This document shows positions 52,001-55,174 of a stretch of DNA of 64,000 bases, piece by piece. The stretch spans positions 85,706,958 through 85,770,957 of the forward strand of contig CP136069.1 in NCBI GenBank assembly GCA_032622095.1, given 5' to 3'. Position 1 is the stretch's first letter. Every line of letters starts with the position of its first letter. A program made the position numbers and the translations under genes. The notes beneath the pieces are model-generated. The model was not told the origin of the DNA. It worked only from the letters and a program-made list of their open reading frames with translations, and ran no database searches. This DNA comes from Siphonodentalium dalli (Eukaryota; Mollusca; Scaphopoda; Gadilida; Siphonodentaliidae).

Positions 52001-55000
52001 AAATCCTTTGGCGCAGGCTACAGGTCGTAATTTTAATCAGAACTTCATGAAATTTGTCATGGATGTTAACAATGACATGTAGATGGGAACGAGTGATTTT
52101 GGGGTTGTTCGGCCAAAAAACATGGCCACCAGCAGCCATCATGGATTTTACTCTTTGCATGACTAAATCCTTTGGCGCGGGCTACAGGTCGTACCTATGG
52201 TCTGATCTTTATGAATTTTGTCATGAATGTTGACATTGACATGTAGATGGGAACGAGTCATTTTGGGGTCATTCGGCCAAAAAACATGGCCGCTGGTGGC
52301 CATTTTGGATTTCAAAATTCAATCCATTGGCGCGGGCTACAGGTCGTGCTGTTCGTCTGATCATCATGAAATTTGTCATGGATGTTAATATTGACATGTA
52401 GATGGGAACGAGTGATTTTGGGGTCGTTCAGCCAAAAAACATGGCCGCCAGCAGCCATCTTGGAATTTACTCTTTGCATGACTAAATTCTTTGGCGCGGG
52501 CTACAGGTTGTAGCTTTGGTCAGAACTTCATGAAATTTGTCATGGATGTTAACAATGACATGTAGATGGGAACGAGTCATTTTGGGGTCGTTCGGCCAAA
52601 ATACATGGCCGCCAGCAGCCATCTTGGATTTTACTCTTTGCATGACTAAATCCTTTGGCGCGGGTTTCAGGTCGTACCTTTGGTCTGACCTTTATGAAAT
52701 TTGTCATGAATATTGATATTTACATGTATATGGGAACGAGTCATTTTGGGGTCATACGGCCAAAAAACATGGCCGCTGGCAGCCATCTTGTATTTTACTC
52801 TTTGCATGACTAAATCCTTTGGCGCAGGCTACAGGTCGTAGTTTTGATCAGAACTTCATGAAATTTGTCATGGATGTTAACAATGACATGTAGATGGGAA
52901 CGAGTGATTTTGGGGTCGTTCAGCCAAAAAACATTGCCGCCAGTAGCCATCTTGGATTTTACTCTTTCAATGACTAAATCCTTTGGCGCGGGTTACAGGT
53001 CGTACCTTTGGTCTGACCTTTATGAAATTTGTCATGAATATTGATATTGACATGTATATGGGAACGAGTCATTTTGGGGTCATACGGCCAAAAAACATGG
53101 CCGCTGGCAGCCATCTTGGATTTCAAAATTCAATCCATTGGCACGGGCTACAGGTCGTACTGTTTGTCTGATCATCATGATATTTATCATGGATGATAAT
53201 ATTAACATGTAGATGGGAACGAGTCATTTTGGGGTCGTTTGGCTAAAAAACATGTCCGCCAGCAGCCATATTGGATTTTACTCTTTGCATGAATAAATCC
53301 TTTGGTGCGGGCTACAGGTCGTAGCTTTGGTCGGAACTTCAAGAAATTTGTCAGGTATGTTAACAATGACATGTAGATGGGAAACGAGTCATTTTGGGGT
53401 CGTTCACCGAAAAACATGGCCGCCAGCAGCCATCTTGGATTTTACTCTTTGCATGACTAAATCCATTGGCACAGGCTACAGGTCATACCTTTGATCAGAT
53501 CATTATGAGATTTGTAAAGGTTGTAGATGGGAACAAGTCATTTTGGGGTAATTTGGAAAAAAACATGGCTGCCGGTGGCCATTTTAGAATTTACTCTTTG
53601 CATCAATAAATCCTTTATCACACCATAATCACCACATCCCTGATCCGATCATTATGAAACCTGTTATGAATGTTAATATTGACATGAACATCTAGTCTTA
53701 CTTAGACATTTCAATTAGCACTTTTCCTATTCCTCCATTTACTGTCGACCATTAAATTATTCCCCTACCTAATTTGAGCTACAGTGTCATTGACACTTTC
53801 ATTTAATACTTAGTGGACAAATTCTGTGCCACAGATTTACAATGTTTTATGGTATATATATTTTTGCTCACATTTTATGTCATGGATCAACAATATAGTG
53901 TTCACACTGACCCAAAATGTTCTTGAGCCACCACGTTAGTCACTTGTGAATTTATTGTTTTTGAGCCACTTTTCATTTATTTGAGCCACATTTTTTCAAC
54001 CCATATTTCTTCTCTAAAGTAGTGTGTCTTCGATTCCTTTTGTAGTGTTCTCGAGCTTGTGGCATTGTGAATGATAAAATTGTTTTTTCAATGGTGTTAC
54101 ATCGCACGAATCTGTCAAATCAACCACTTTATCGCATTCTACACTTTTATCAGGAGTCTGTTCTATAGATGGCTTTCCGAAGAAATCTCACTTTTTTCAT
54201 ATTAGTAGGTTGTTCCATACTATCTCCGAAATCTAACTTTCATTTACAATTCATGTTTAGGATTTGAATGTTTGAGCCATGGTCACATGTACTTATGTAA
54301 AATGCACTATCAAAATGGTGTATACTAACGAGTATATACAAGCGTATGTTAACTACTGTCGATGAGAAATTTAAGGCCTTTGTTTGATTAATGTTTGCCG
54401 ATGTGAAAACTATACAATGAATGTGTGTTCTTATCGAGTAGAAATAAGAACCCATTCACTGTACATGACAAAATTACAACTGGTCGCTGTGGTTTGAGCC
54501 GTAAATCAATTAGCGAGTGTTTTCAATCAGACTGTCTCGTGGCCGGATAGCGTTACATGATTAAACTTAATCTGTCCAACGGCAATTTAGAGCCACACAC
54601 CCAAATTCTTTGAACCACTTTCTTTAACCACCAGCACATTTTGTTGAGCCACTTTTGTTTTTCTTTCGCACTTTGCGAAAGTGGCTCATGACAACGTGAA
54701 CACTGACAATATACTTTATTCATGGCTCTATATAAAATTTATTGGGGACTCTACCATTAGTTTAAAAAACTACTCACAAATTGTAAGTAGATTTGTTATC
54801 ACTCTTTCACTTGCTAGTTTTTGTAGCCACTTGGTTCAAAATTGATCATTGCCAGGTCACACACTTCCTATACAAATGGTAACGGGACGTCCTCGTTCTT
54901 AAACTGGCATCTCGCTATCCCAATATCTTAGCTTGATTTGTACGAGCAGACTCGGAATAACACTTCCTGAAAAAAAAGATTTCTTTAGTGTGGCATTACG

Positions 55001-55174
55001 AAGTTTAAAAATTGCTAATAATTTATCAAATATTTCATAAATAAAATCTGTACTCTCTTCCAGGTAAATGGTGTCAACTTCAGAAATATAGATCACAACA
55101 TCGCAGTGAATATACTGAAGAAAAGTAAAGCAGTGACTCTCGTTCTTGAAAGATCCCAGCTTATGAGAGTCTGA
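938..55174 (+). CDS. ERBIN: Erbin/LRRC7-type LAP scaffold protein (LRR + PDZ), 20 exons, 5' partial
   Basis: The spliced product of 20 exons is 1,314 residues plus a TGA stop. Seen: tandem leucine-rich repeats (residues about 1-339), a LAP-specific segment with a PTPYP motif (340-455), a long polar linker rich in Ser, Arg and Asn (456-1222), and a C-terminal PDZ domain (1223-1308). Repeat order and wording follow vertebrate ERBIN and LRRC7 closely, for example [24 protein letters not shown] and TKPLIPFQ. In the family these proteins sit on the basolateral or postsynaptic membrane, where the LRRs act in polarity and signalling and the PDZ binds C-terminal peptides such as those of ErbB2 and p120-type catenins. 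The invertebrate gene probably stands for both vertebrate paralogues. About 60 N-terminal residues must lie upstream. Every junction is GT-AG and the phases close exactly (3,945 nt). Scribble and LANO are less likely because there is a single C-terminal PDZ with a GNPFRP insert. Confidence 0.95.
1366..1592. repeat. Dispersed TTCAGATAATAAGTTCAAC repeat, copy 1
   Basis: Contains GTTCAGATAATAAATTCAAC, its near-inverse GTTGAACTTATTGTCTGAAC, and the end ACTGAGTATTTAGTAAAGAA. Confidence 0.65.
3267..3410. repeat. AT-rich minisatellite, about 4 units of 37 bp
   Basis: Unit TTTATGAAGATTAATTATAA plus ATATCACCATACTTA, four near-identical copies head to tail. Confidence 0.9.
4110..4871. mobile_element. 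ACCCC...CTAG element, copy A
   Basis: Flanked by TTAT on both sides (4106-4109 and 4872-4875). Order: a 5' hairpin ATACCCCCC/GGGGGGGTAT around GCAACGAAGTTA, a GTCC-rich microsatellite, three units of about 169 bp (each with TGTGCACCTGCGATTATGA), and a 3' hairpin GTCCCATTGGGAC 10 bp before the terminal CTAG. No coding capacity. The 3' hairpin plus CTAG resembles a Helitron terminus, but the 5' end is not TC. Confidence 0.8.
5361..5443. repeat. Short inverted repeat
   Basis: Arms TAATTGACACTTATCGACCA and the inverted GAATGATCGAAAGC...TGTCAATTA around a GCCTTTTTTCGAG loop. Confidence 0.7.
5563..6356. mobile_element. ACCCC...CTAG element, copy B
   Basis: Same architecture and close sequence to 4110-4871, again flanked by TTAT (5559-5562 and 6357-6360). 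The microsatellite is longer. The two copies lie in the same orientation 0.7 kb apart. Confidence 0.8.
6365..6500. repeat. ACCCC-type fragment with shared flank
   Basis: Contains GCATCCCATCACCCCTATTT, a TATACCCC start and ATATCTCAACCACCAGTTGT. The same flank precedes the copy at 8489-8855, so the repeat unit starts before the TATACCCC motif. Confidence 0.6.
6855..7032. repeat. Dispersed TTCAGATAATAAG repeat, copy 2
   Basis: Starts AACCTTTTCATGACTAAATA, has ATTCAGATAATAAGGATC and its inverse. Confidence 0.6.
7397..7533. repeat. Palindrome of 137 bp
   Basis: Arms of about 55 bp with TAAGAAATGAATGTAGGG, TGTTATTGGGTGTTA and TGTGGTCGTT, loop TTGTGGTTCGCACAATG-like. It abuts the TTAA element that follows. 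Confidence 0.8.
7531..7963. mobile_element. TTAAAGGCCCAC element, copy 1
   Basis: Inverted ends TTAAAGGCCCACTTAATTTT, flanking TTAA. Inside, AAATGGTATATAACATGG near the right end pairs with CCATATTATATACCATTT near the left. Confidence 0.8.
8489..8855. mobile_element. ACCCC...CTTG element (short)
   Basis: TTATACCCC start with GGGTATACTGGATT, GTCTGTCC microsatellite, then GGGCGACAGCCC hairpin followed by CTTG. Carries ATATCTCAACCACCGGTTGT and GTATGGATGTTCACTATTAT internal motifs shared with the copies at 11.4 and 25.5 kb. Confidence 0.7.
9575..9653 (+). CDS. ERBIN: LAP gene exon 2: LRR
   Basis: Encodes [18 protein letters not shown] and the following SVNPLGK, which align with the ERBIN stretch containing EASVNPISK. 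The acceptor is TTTGCAG and the donor AA|GTAAGTA. It completes the Gly codon of exon 1 with GT and ends after two bases of a Lys codon. The next intron (9654-10325) shows nothing recognisable. Confidence 0.92.
10326..10415 (+). CDS. ERBIN: LAP gene exon 3: LRR
   Basis: Encodes [18 protein letters not shown] and then [11 protein letters not shown], almost word for word the ERBIN/LRRC7 repeat ([18 protein letters not shown]). The acceptor is GATTTCAG and the donor AG|GTTTGT. One base is carried in and two bases of an Arg codon are carried out. Confidence 0.95.
10505..11321. mobile_element. TA-flanked inverted-repeat DNA element
   Basis: Inverted ends CTGTATACACCCGTC followed by A(G/A)TAAGCCCA, flanked by TA on both sides. 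The interior is AT-rich without a transposase. Tc1/mariner-like by target site only. Confidence 0.7.
11349..11720. repeat. ACACCC-type repeat, partial
   Basis: Starts TTAT|ACACCCACTC with a 13-base G tract in the hairpin arm, then internal motifs GGTATGGATGTTCACTACTA twice about 130 bp apart. No clear 3' hairpin. Confidence 0.6.
12101..12221 (+). CDS. ERBIN: LAP gene exon 4: LRR
   Basis: Encodes [20 protein letters not shown] then [17 protein letters not shown], matching [22 protein letters not shown]. The acceptor is TTTTTCAG and the donor G|GTAAGT. It ends in phase 0. The next intron holds an ACCCC-type element at 12684-13070. Confidence 0.95.
12684..13070. mobile_element. ACCCC-type element in intron 4
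   Basis: TTAT|ACCCCATC with hairpin partner GATGGGGGTATACTGG. Two ATATCTCAACCATG units about 165 bp apart. Ends near GTATCGCAGTACCCATTGTG. It stops 13 bp before exon 5, so it abuts the acceptor. Confidence 0.65.
13084..13158 (+). CDS. ERBIN: LAP gene exon 5: LRR
   Basis: Twenty-five codons in phase 0: [20 protein letters not shown] and then TKLSP. The [10 protein letters not shown] core corresponds to LRELWMDNNAL of LRRC7. The acceptor is CTTTTCAG and the donor CCT|GTAAGT. The next intron carries a composite TTAA MITE. Confidence 0.93.
13299..13380. repeat. Hairpin at the end of TTAA MITE copy 3
   Basis: Arms CTCAGTGTTTACCGTTAAC and CTTTGATGACTAGAG with their inverses, loop CTGCGC; a few mismatches in about 38 bp arms. 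Confidence 0.8.
13315..13583. mobile_element. TTAA MITE, copy 3, with composite left end
   Basis: The right end is GTCATGAAAGGATTAA. The left end lies inside a separate hairpin (13299-13380) in which the terminus TTAACACTTTGATGACTAGAG is present in both orientations around a CTGCGC loop. Confidence 0.8.
13796..13940 (+). CDS. ERBIN: LAP gene exon 6: two LRRs
   Basis: Encodes [20 protein letters not shown] and then [20 protein letters not shown] with a final LPHSIG. The acceptor is ATTTCAG and the donor ATAG|GTAAGT. It begins in phase 0 and leaves one base of Gly. An in-frame ATG at 13808 is internal, not a start. Confidence 0.94.
14084..14291. mobile_element. Hairpin MITE (TACAGTAATGC family), copy 1
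   Basis: A near-perfect palindrome of about 208 bp. Arms start TACAGTAATGCCC and contain ACCACAGCAGAATTATGGG and ATATGGCTTGTTGCCATTC. The ends TACAG...CTGTA suit a TA target duplication. Confidence 0.88.
14515..14638. repeat. Small inverted-repeat element
   Basis: Perfect 13-bp inverted ends TTATGGTTTATTA / TAATAAACCATAA, 124 bp overall. Confidence 0.5.
14884..14956 (+). CDS. ERBIN: LAP gene exon 7: LRR
   Basis: Encodes [20 protein letters not shown] then SIGG, matching ERBIN/LRRC7 [11 protein letters not shown]. The acceptor is TTTTGCAG and the donor GG|GTAATA. It carries two bases in and two out. Confidence 0.94.
15683..15710 (+). repeat. G tract, 28 bases
   Basis: Uninterrupted G run 22 bp before a hairpin MITE. 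Confidence 0.9.
15733..15931. mobile_element. Hairpin MITE, copy 2
   Basis: Same arms as copy 1, with TACAGTTATGCTC at the left and GCATTACTGTA at the right. Lies next to a 28-base G tract. Confidence 0.87.
16106..16235 (+). CDS. ERBIN: LAP gene exon 8: two LRRs
   Basis: Encodes [20 protein letters not shown] and [19 protein letters not shown]. The family equivalent is LRTLAVDENFLPELP. The acceptor is TTTTCAG and the donor GAG|GTATGA. It ends in phase 0. A TTAA MITE starts about 15 bp after the donor. Confidence 0.94.
16250..16513. mobile_element. TTAA MITE, copy 4
   Basis: CCCTTTCATGACTGG at the left, ATGAAATGGTTAA at the right, family interior between. It starts about 15 bp after the donor of exon 8. 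The left TTAA has changed to TTAT. Confidence 0.82.
16844..16985. repeat. ACCCG-type fragment
   Basis: TTAT|ACCCGCACTG, TTCTGGATTGACTTTGTCTG, GTCTGTCTGTCC and ATATCTCGGTCATGGGTTTT. A 3'-truncated member of the family. Confidence 0.55.
16998..17260. repeat. GCAGAATGAGG element, diverged copy 3
   Basis: Diverged arms around GGTGGGCTAGCATCACCAAA, then the inverted tail TGAGACTAGATACTCACCAG. Shows that the full unit has the tail at both ends in inverted orientation. Confidence 0.65.
17845..18030 (+). CDS. ERBIN: LAP gene exon 9: last LRRs
   Basis: Sixty-two codons in phase 0. The stretch [20 protein letters not shown] and then [28 protein letters not shown] are near matches to ERBIN/LRRC7 ([33 protein letters not shown]). 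This closes the leucine-rich domain. The acceptor is TTTCTCAG and the donor CAG|GTAATT. Confidence 0.96.
18400..18544. mobile_element. Hairpin MITE, copy 3 (internal deletion)
   Basis: Left arm complete, right arm reduced to its outer 40 bp (AAGGAGTCGATTATTTAGGG...CTGTA). Confidence 0.85.
18747..18806 (+). pseudogene. Decayed partial copy of LAP exon 10
   Basis: Sequence about 100 bp upstream of exon 10 repeats its first half. It reads TKPLIPFQS in one frame, then, after a short deletion that breaks the frame, resumes with the nucleotides for the GCKVLTCY part (GTGCTCACATGTTAC). No good acceptor or polypyrimidine tract precedes it and no donor follows. It looks like a local tandem duplication that decayed. 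Confidence 0.8.
18846..18942 (+). CDS. ERBIN: LAP gene exon 10: LAP-specific segment
   Basis: Encodes [20 protein letters not shown] and then [12 protein letters not shown]. This is the conserved post-LRR region of ERBIN/LRRC7 (SKPLIPLQ ... VLTNYMFPQQPR). The acceptor is CATTTCAG and the donor ACAG|GTCAGT. It leaves one base of Asp. Intron 10 (18943-20053) holds a hAT-like solo end near 19.85 kb and a dispersed TTAA end at about 19970-20014, with nothing else clear. Confidence 0.95.
19836..19903. repeat. Solo hAT-like end
   Basis: TTTGGC and GGCCAAAT motifs followed by CGTGAACACT, as at the right end of 30384-31718. No matching left end seen nearby. Confidence 0.4.
20054..20154 (+). CDS. ERBIN: LAP gene exon 11: acidic/basic linker start
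   Basis: Encodes [20 protein letters not shown] and then [26 protein letters not shown] corresponds to TLWEEQRQQR of LRRC7, a conserved mark of this subfamily. The acceptor is GTTTATAG and the donor GAG|GTATGT. It ends in phase 0. Confidence 0.93.
20177..21250. mobile_element. Satellite-bearing element, diverged copy (intron 11)
   Basis: Ends with CAAGTTGAGCTACAAGGTTA and ATTGACATTTTCATT, as in the copies in intron 19. Inside are 5-6 diverged units with GCCATCATGGATTTTACTCT and CATGACTAAATCCTTT. An old insertion. Confidence 0.75.
21275..21480. repeat. Dispersed TTCAGATAATAAG repeat, copy 3
   Basis: ATACATTGGAATGGTCTATT, GTCAGATAATAAGTTCAACA... and inverse TTGTTGAACTTATTATCTGA. Confidence 0.6.
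22142..22291 (+). CDS. ERBIN: LAP gene exon 12: PTPYP motif
   Basis: Fifty codons in phase 0 beginning [19 protein letters not shown]. The PTPYP motif matches KRYPTPYPEDLKNM of ERBIN/LRRC7, so the exon is real despite its charged, low-complexity make-up. The acceptor is ATCACAG and the donor GAG|GTCAGT. The following intron 12 holds a TTAA MITE (22597-22844) and one copy of the dispersed repeat also found around intron 14 (23640-24040). Confidence 0.92.
22597..22844. mobile_element. TTAA MITE, copy 5 (opposite orientation)
   Basis: Begins TTAACTTTTTTATGCCAGGAG and carries the GCTGCACTGGTGCACC end first, so it is inverted relative to copies 2 and 4. Ends CATGGAAGGGTTAA. Confidence 0.85.
23640..24040. 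repeat. Dispersed repeat, uninterrupted copy
   Basis: Shares ATTTGTCTAAGAAGGCATAA, a middle with CGAGGTTATAAAAATAGCCC, and the tail TTTTCTGGACAGG ... ATTATTTTATACCC with the split copy around the 5-kb insertion. Tail fragments also occur at 15955-15995, 27655-27715 and 45088-45130. Confidence 0.65.
24133..24258 (+). CDS. ERBIN: LAP gene exon 13: linker
   Basis: Forty-two codons in phase 0, [20 protein letters not shown] and onward to [11 protein letters not shown]. No domain is recognised. It is accepted because of its GT-AG borders (TTTGCAG, AAG|GTACTT), its open frame and its perfect phase fit with exons 12 and 14. Intron 13 (24259-27225) is filled mainly by repeat blocks. Confidence 0.85.
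24435..24960. repeat. Three-unit repeat block in intron 13
   Basis: Three units share TTATCAAC, TTTGGTATATGAGTTCACAA and GCAAAC(A/T)AGGCCCGGCC, with variable spacing near 170-200 bp. Starts TTATCCCCCGCCC, like the ACCCC family. Confidence 0.6.
25497..26946. mobile_element. ACTCCC...CTTG element with nested insertion
   Basis: Flanked by TTAT (25493-25496 and 26947-26950). GTCTGTCTGTCCGTCC microsatellite, internal ATTTCAACCACAGATTGTCG-type units, and a 3' GGGCGACAGCCC hairpin before CTCTTG. A separate TTAA element (26307-26649) and more foreign sequence interrupt it. Confidence 0.7.
26307..26649. mobile_element. TTAACCCTTTG element with duplicated motif
   Basis: TTAACCCTTTGGATGG at the left and CGACAAAGGGTTAA at the right. 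Near the right end GACATATATGTCGTTCTACT occurs twice. Nested within the element at 25497-26946. Confidence 0.65.
27226..27385 (+). CDS. ERBIN: LAP gene exon 14: charged linker
   Basis: Encodes [20 protein letters not shown] and on to [10 protein letters not shown]. It is a highly charged, probably disordered linker. The acceptor is CCACACAG and the donor A|GTTAGT. It starts in phase 0 and leaves one base. Confidence 0.85.
27753..27997. mobile_element. TTAA MITE, copy 6
   Basis: Left end TTGAACCTTCCATGACTG, right end TTTCATGAAAGGGTTAA, interior with both palindromes. Confidence 0.83.
28827..29776. mobile_element. hAT-like element with exact 8-bp target duplication
   Basis: Ends TAGGGACTGAC and GTCGGTCCCTA. 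Flanks are ATATATTT at 28819-28826 and 29777-29784, a perfect 8-bp duplication. ATCGAATCGAATCTCGAA lies near both ends in the same orientation. No transposase found; a 23-base G tract lies inside. Confidence 0.82.
29273..29295 (+). repeat. G tract, 23 bases
   Basis: Uninterrupted G run inside the hAT-like element at 28827-29776. Confidence 0.9.
30670..30697 (+). repeat. G tract, 28 bases
   Basis: Uninterrupted G run inside the hAT-like element at 30384-31718. Confidence 0.9.
31085..31366 (-). pseudogene. hAT transposase zinc-finger remnant
   Basis: The minus strand reads [20 protein letters not shown] then [11 protein letters not shown], hits stops, and resumes in another frame with [20 protein letters not shown]. 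Trp-Leu then FCKVC, followed by a TG(C/T)xNF-like stretch and a late His, is the pattern of the TTF/BED-like finger in ZNF862-type hAT proteins. The finger is broken by at least one frameshift, and no catalytic core follows. Confidence 0.55.
33592..34442 (+). CDS. ERBIN: LAP gene exon 15: Ser/Arg-rich linker
   Basis: A long exon of 283 codons plus two carried-in bases. Seen: repeated [11 protein letters not shown]-like acidic Tyr/Ser motifs, an [11 protein letters not shown] basic patch, a short internal duplication (RDRSSSQGQ / RDRTSSQGR), a PYWQTWERD motif reminiscent of PWQNW in LRRC7, and a late [13 protein letters not shown] helix-like stretch that may match the DWRxQLLRHIE motif of the family. 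The open frame continues upstream into intron, but the acceptor TATTTCAG and phase fit set the start here. The donor is CAG|GTCAGT. Confidence 0.93.
34614..35036. repeat. Direct tandem duplication, unit about 214 bp
   Basis: Two adjacent units (34614-34827, 34828-35036) share TAGGTCTGAGTTTGTAAATT through GCGTAAAGAATTAGTCCCAG with only a handful of differences. The first unit also pairs with an inverted stretch at 34560-34613 (CTCGTCCCCAGTTTATAGTG). Confidence 0.88.
35510..35717. mobile_element. TTAA MITE, copy 7 (shortened)
   Basis: Perfect TTAACCCTTTCATGAC left end and CATGGAAGGGTTAA right end. It lacks part of the second palindrome present in the other copies. Confidence 0.87.
36100..36308. 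repeat. Dispersed TTCAGATAATAAG repeat, copy 4
   Basis: GTTATAAAAGTATACATTGG, TTTTCAGATAATAAGCTA, end ATTCAGTAAATAAAGGGTTA. Lies immediately before the satellite array. Confidence 0.6.
36361..41231. repeat. Satellite array, about 30 units of 155-165 bp (intron 15)
   Basis: Left end AGCTCAGCTTTACTTTGTAA (imperfect palindrome) and a short GTCC tract, then head-to-tail units with CACGGGCTACAGGTCGTACC, GACATGTAGATGGGAACGAG and AACATGGCCGCCAGCAGCCA. Two unit types occur, one ending CAAAATTCAATCCATT and one ending TTTACTCTTTGTATGACTAA. The element's right end is absent. Open frames on the minus strand follow the repeat period and are not genes. Confidence 0.93.
41530..42523 (+). CDS. ERBIN: LAP gene exon 16: Asn/Ser-rich linker with heptad minisatellite
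   Basis: A 994-bp exon encoding residues 835-1165, starting [20 protein letters not shown]. It is rich in Asn, Ser and Arg and probably disordered. A 21-bp minisatellite is translated at residues 1035-1083 (units like NRNMSLE and GRNISVE). A late [14 protein letters not shown] stretch is Ser/His rich. The acceptor follows a long T tract (TTTTTACAG). The donor is TCAG|GTATGC. Intron 16 (42524-42961) shows nothing recognisable. Confidence 0.93.
42130..42276 (+). repeat. In-frame 21-bp minisatellite, 7 units
   Basis: Seven contiguous 21-bp units inside exon 16, each encoding a heptad of form (K/N/G)RN(I/V/M)(S/Y)xE. Units differ by a few bases and all keep the frame. Central units are most alike (GRNISVE twice), as expected if the array grows by slippage. 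Confidence 0.92.
42962..43131 (+). CDS. ERBIN: LAP gene exon 17: Ser/His linker
   Basis: Encodes [20 protein letters not shown] and then [20 protein letters not shown] to NCDI. It links the disordered region to the PDZ domain. The acceptor is TATTCCAG and the donor ATT|GTAAGT. It carries two bases in and ends in phase 0. Intron 17 (43132-43538) contains a hairpin MITE. Confidence 0.9.
43208..43377. mobile_element. Hairpin MITE, copy 4 (intron 17)
   Basis: Left arm shortened, right arm complete. Fills over 40% of the small intron 17. Confidence 0.85.
43539..43631 (+). CDS. ERBIN: LAP gene exon 18: PDZ start
   Basis: Thirty-one codons, [20 protein letters not shown] then GNPFRPLDQ. The GLGF carboxylate-binding loop and the GNPFRP insert are typical of the ERBIN/LRRC7 PDZ. 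The acceptor is GCTTGCAG and the donor CAG|GTAGGT. Phase 0 on both sides. Intron 18 (43632-45180) holds no named element apart from a dispersed repeat fragment just before exon 19. Confidence 0.96.
45181..45255 (+). CDS. ERBIN: LAP gene exon 19: PDZ middle
   Basis: Twenty-five codons, [20 protein letters not shown] and DKLLE. The family equivalent is GIFVTRVQPDGPAS ... PGDKIL. The acceptor is TTTTTCAG and the donor GAG|GTACAT. Phase 0 on both sides. Confidence 0.96.
45567..47393. mobile_element. Satellite-bearing element, complete copy (intron 19)
   Basis: Left TAGCTCAACTTTACTTTGTA, GTCCGTGTGTGCG microsatellite, about ten 160-bp units, right subterminal AAGTTGAGCT (exact inverse of AGCTCAACTT) and a terminal hairpin GTGTCATTGACAC followed by TTTC. 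A related unoccupied site at 50799-50834 fixes the ends, with AT on each side. Design matches HINE/pearl-type non-autonomous elements. Confidence 0.85.
47661..47781. repeat. Palindrome with 50-bp arms
   Basis: Left arm TGCAGTAAATGTATGGGAAA ... ACTGAACTGAAT, right arm its inverse with a few changes, 21-bp AT-rich spacer. Confidence 0.85.
47818..48660. repeat. GTCC-rich repeat block with ATAACTCAAACATTTT units
   Basis: Starts with the palindrome ACCATAGTATGGT, has a (GTCTGTCC)n tract, then units with ATAACTCAAACATTTT and ACAGATCGAGTTCGAATTTG at about 130-bp spacing. Same design as the ACCCC elements with unrelated sequence. Confidence 0.65.
50293..50588. mobile_element. Fold-back element
   Basis: Inverted ends ATTATCGCAATACAGTAGGG with GAACAC, and GTGTTCCCCTATCGTATTGC with GATAAT; about 26 bp with one or two mismatches. 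Interior without coding sequence. Confidence 0.7.
50771..50793 (+). repeat. G tract, 23 bases
   Basis: Uninterrupted G run followed by CGGCGGTGCC, just before the unoccupied-site copy at 50799-50834. Confidence 0.9.
50799..50834 (-). other. Unoccupied insertion site of the satellite element
   Basis: On the minus strand this reads AGGCCACATTAACTTAATTA continuing to TGTTTCTCAGGCAC. The left half equals the sequence just before 45567 and the right half the sequence just after 47393, so it is the same repeat without the satellite element. Confidence 0.75.
50865..53800. mobile_element. Satellite-bearing element, second copy (intron 19)
   Basis: Left TAGCTCAACTTACTTTTGTA, GTCCGTGTGTGCG tract, about 17 units in which CACGGG is replaced by CGCGGG, and right TTGAGCTACAGTGTCATTGA hairpin end. 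The unit subtype differs from that at 36.4-41.2 kb, so the arrays were homogenised separately. Confidence 0.87.
53897..54704. mobile_element. hAT-like element, relative of 30384-31718
   Basis: Ends AGTGTTCACACTG and CGTGAACACT, with TTGAGCCACTTT motifs clustered near both ends. Flanks AACAATAT and GACAATAT agree at 7 of 8. No coding sequence recognised. Confidence 0.78.
55064..55174 (+). CDS. ERBIN: LAP gene exon 20: PDZ end and stop
   Basis: Encodes [20 protein letters not shown] and then [16 protein letters not shown] followed by TGA. The His in NIDHNIAV matches the His of ERBIN (NIEHGQAV), which in class I PDZ domains pairs with Ser/Thr at position -2 of the ligand. The acceptor is CTCTTCCAG. 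The 3' UTR follows. A candidate AATAAA lies at 56171-56176, but the true [15 protein letters not shown] site cannot be fixed from sequence. Confidence 0.96.
   Translation, partial: VNGVNFRNIDHNIAVNILKKSKAVTLVLERSQLMRV

Larger units (their letters stand above)
45256..55063 (+). other. Intron 19 (9.8 kb), splits the PDZ domain
   Basis: The largest intron. It holds two satellite-bearing elements (45567-47393 and 50865-53800), a palindrome (47661-47781), a GTCC-rich repeat block (47818-48660), a fold-back element (50293-50588), a hAT-like element (53897-54704) and an inverted-repeat arm at 54903-54955 just before the acceptor. The stretch 48660-50290 shows no structure that I recognise. Confidence 0.85.
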
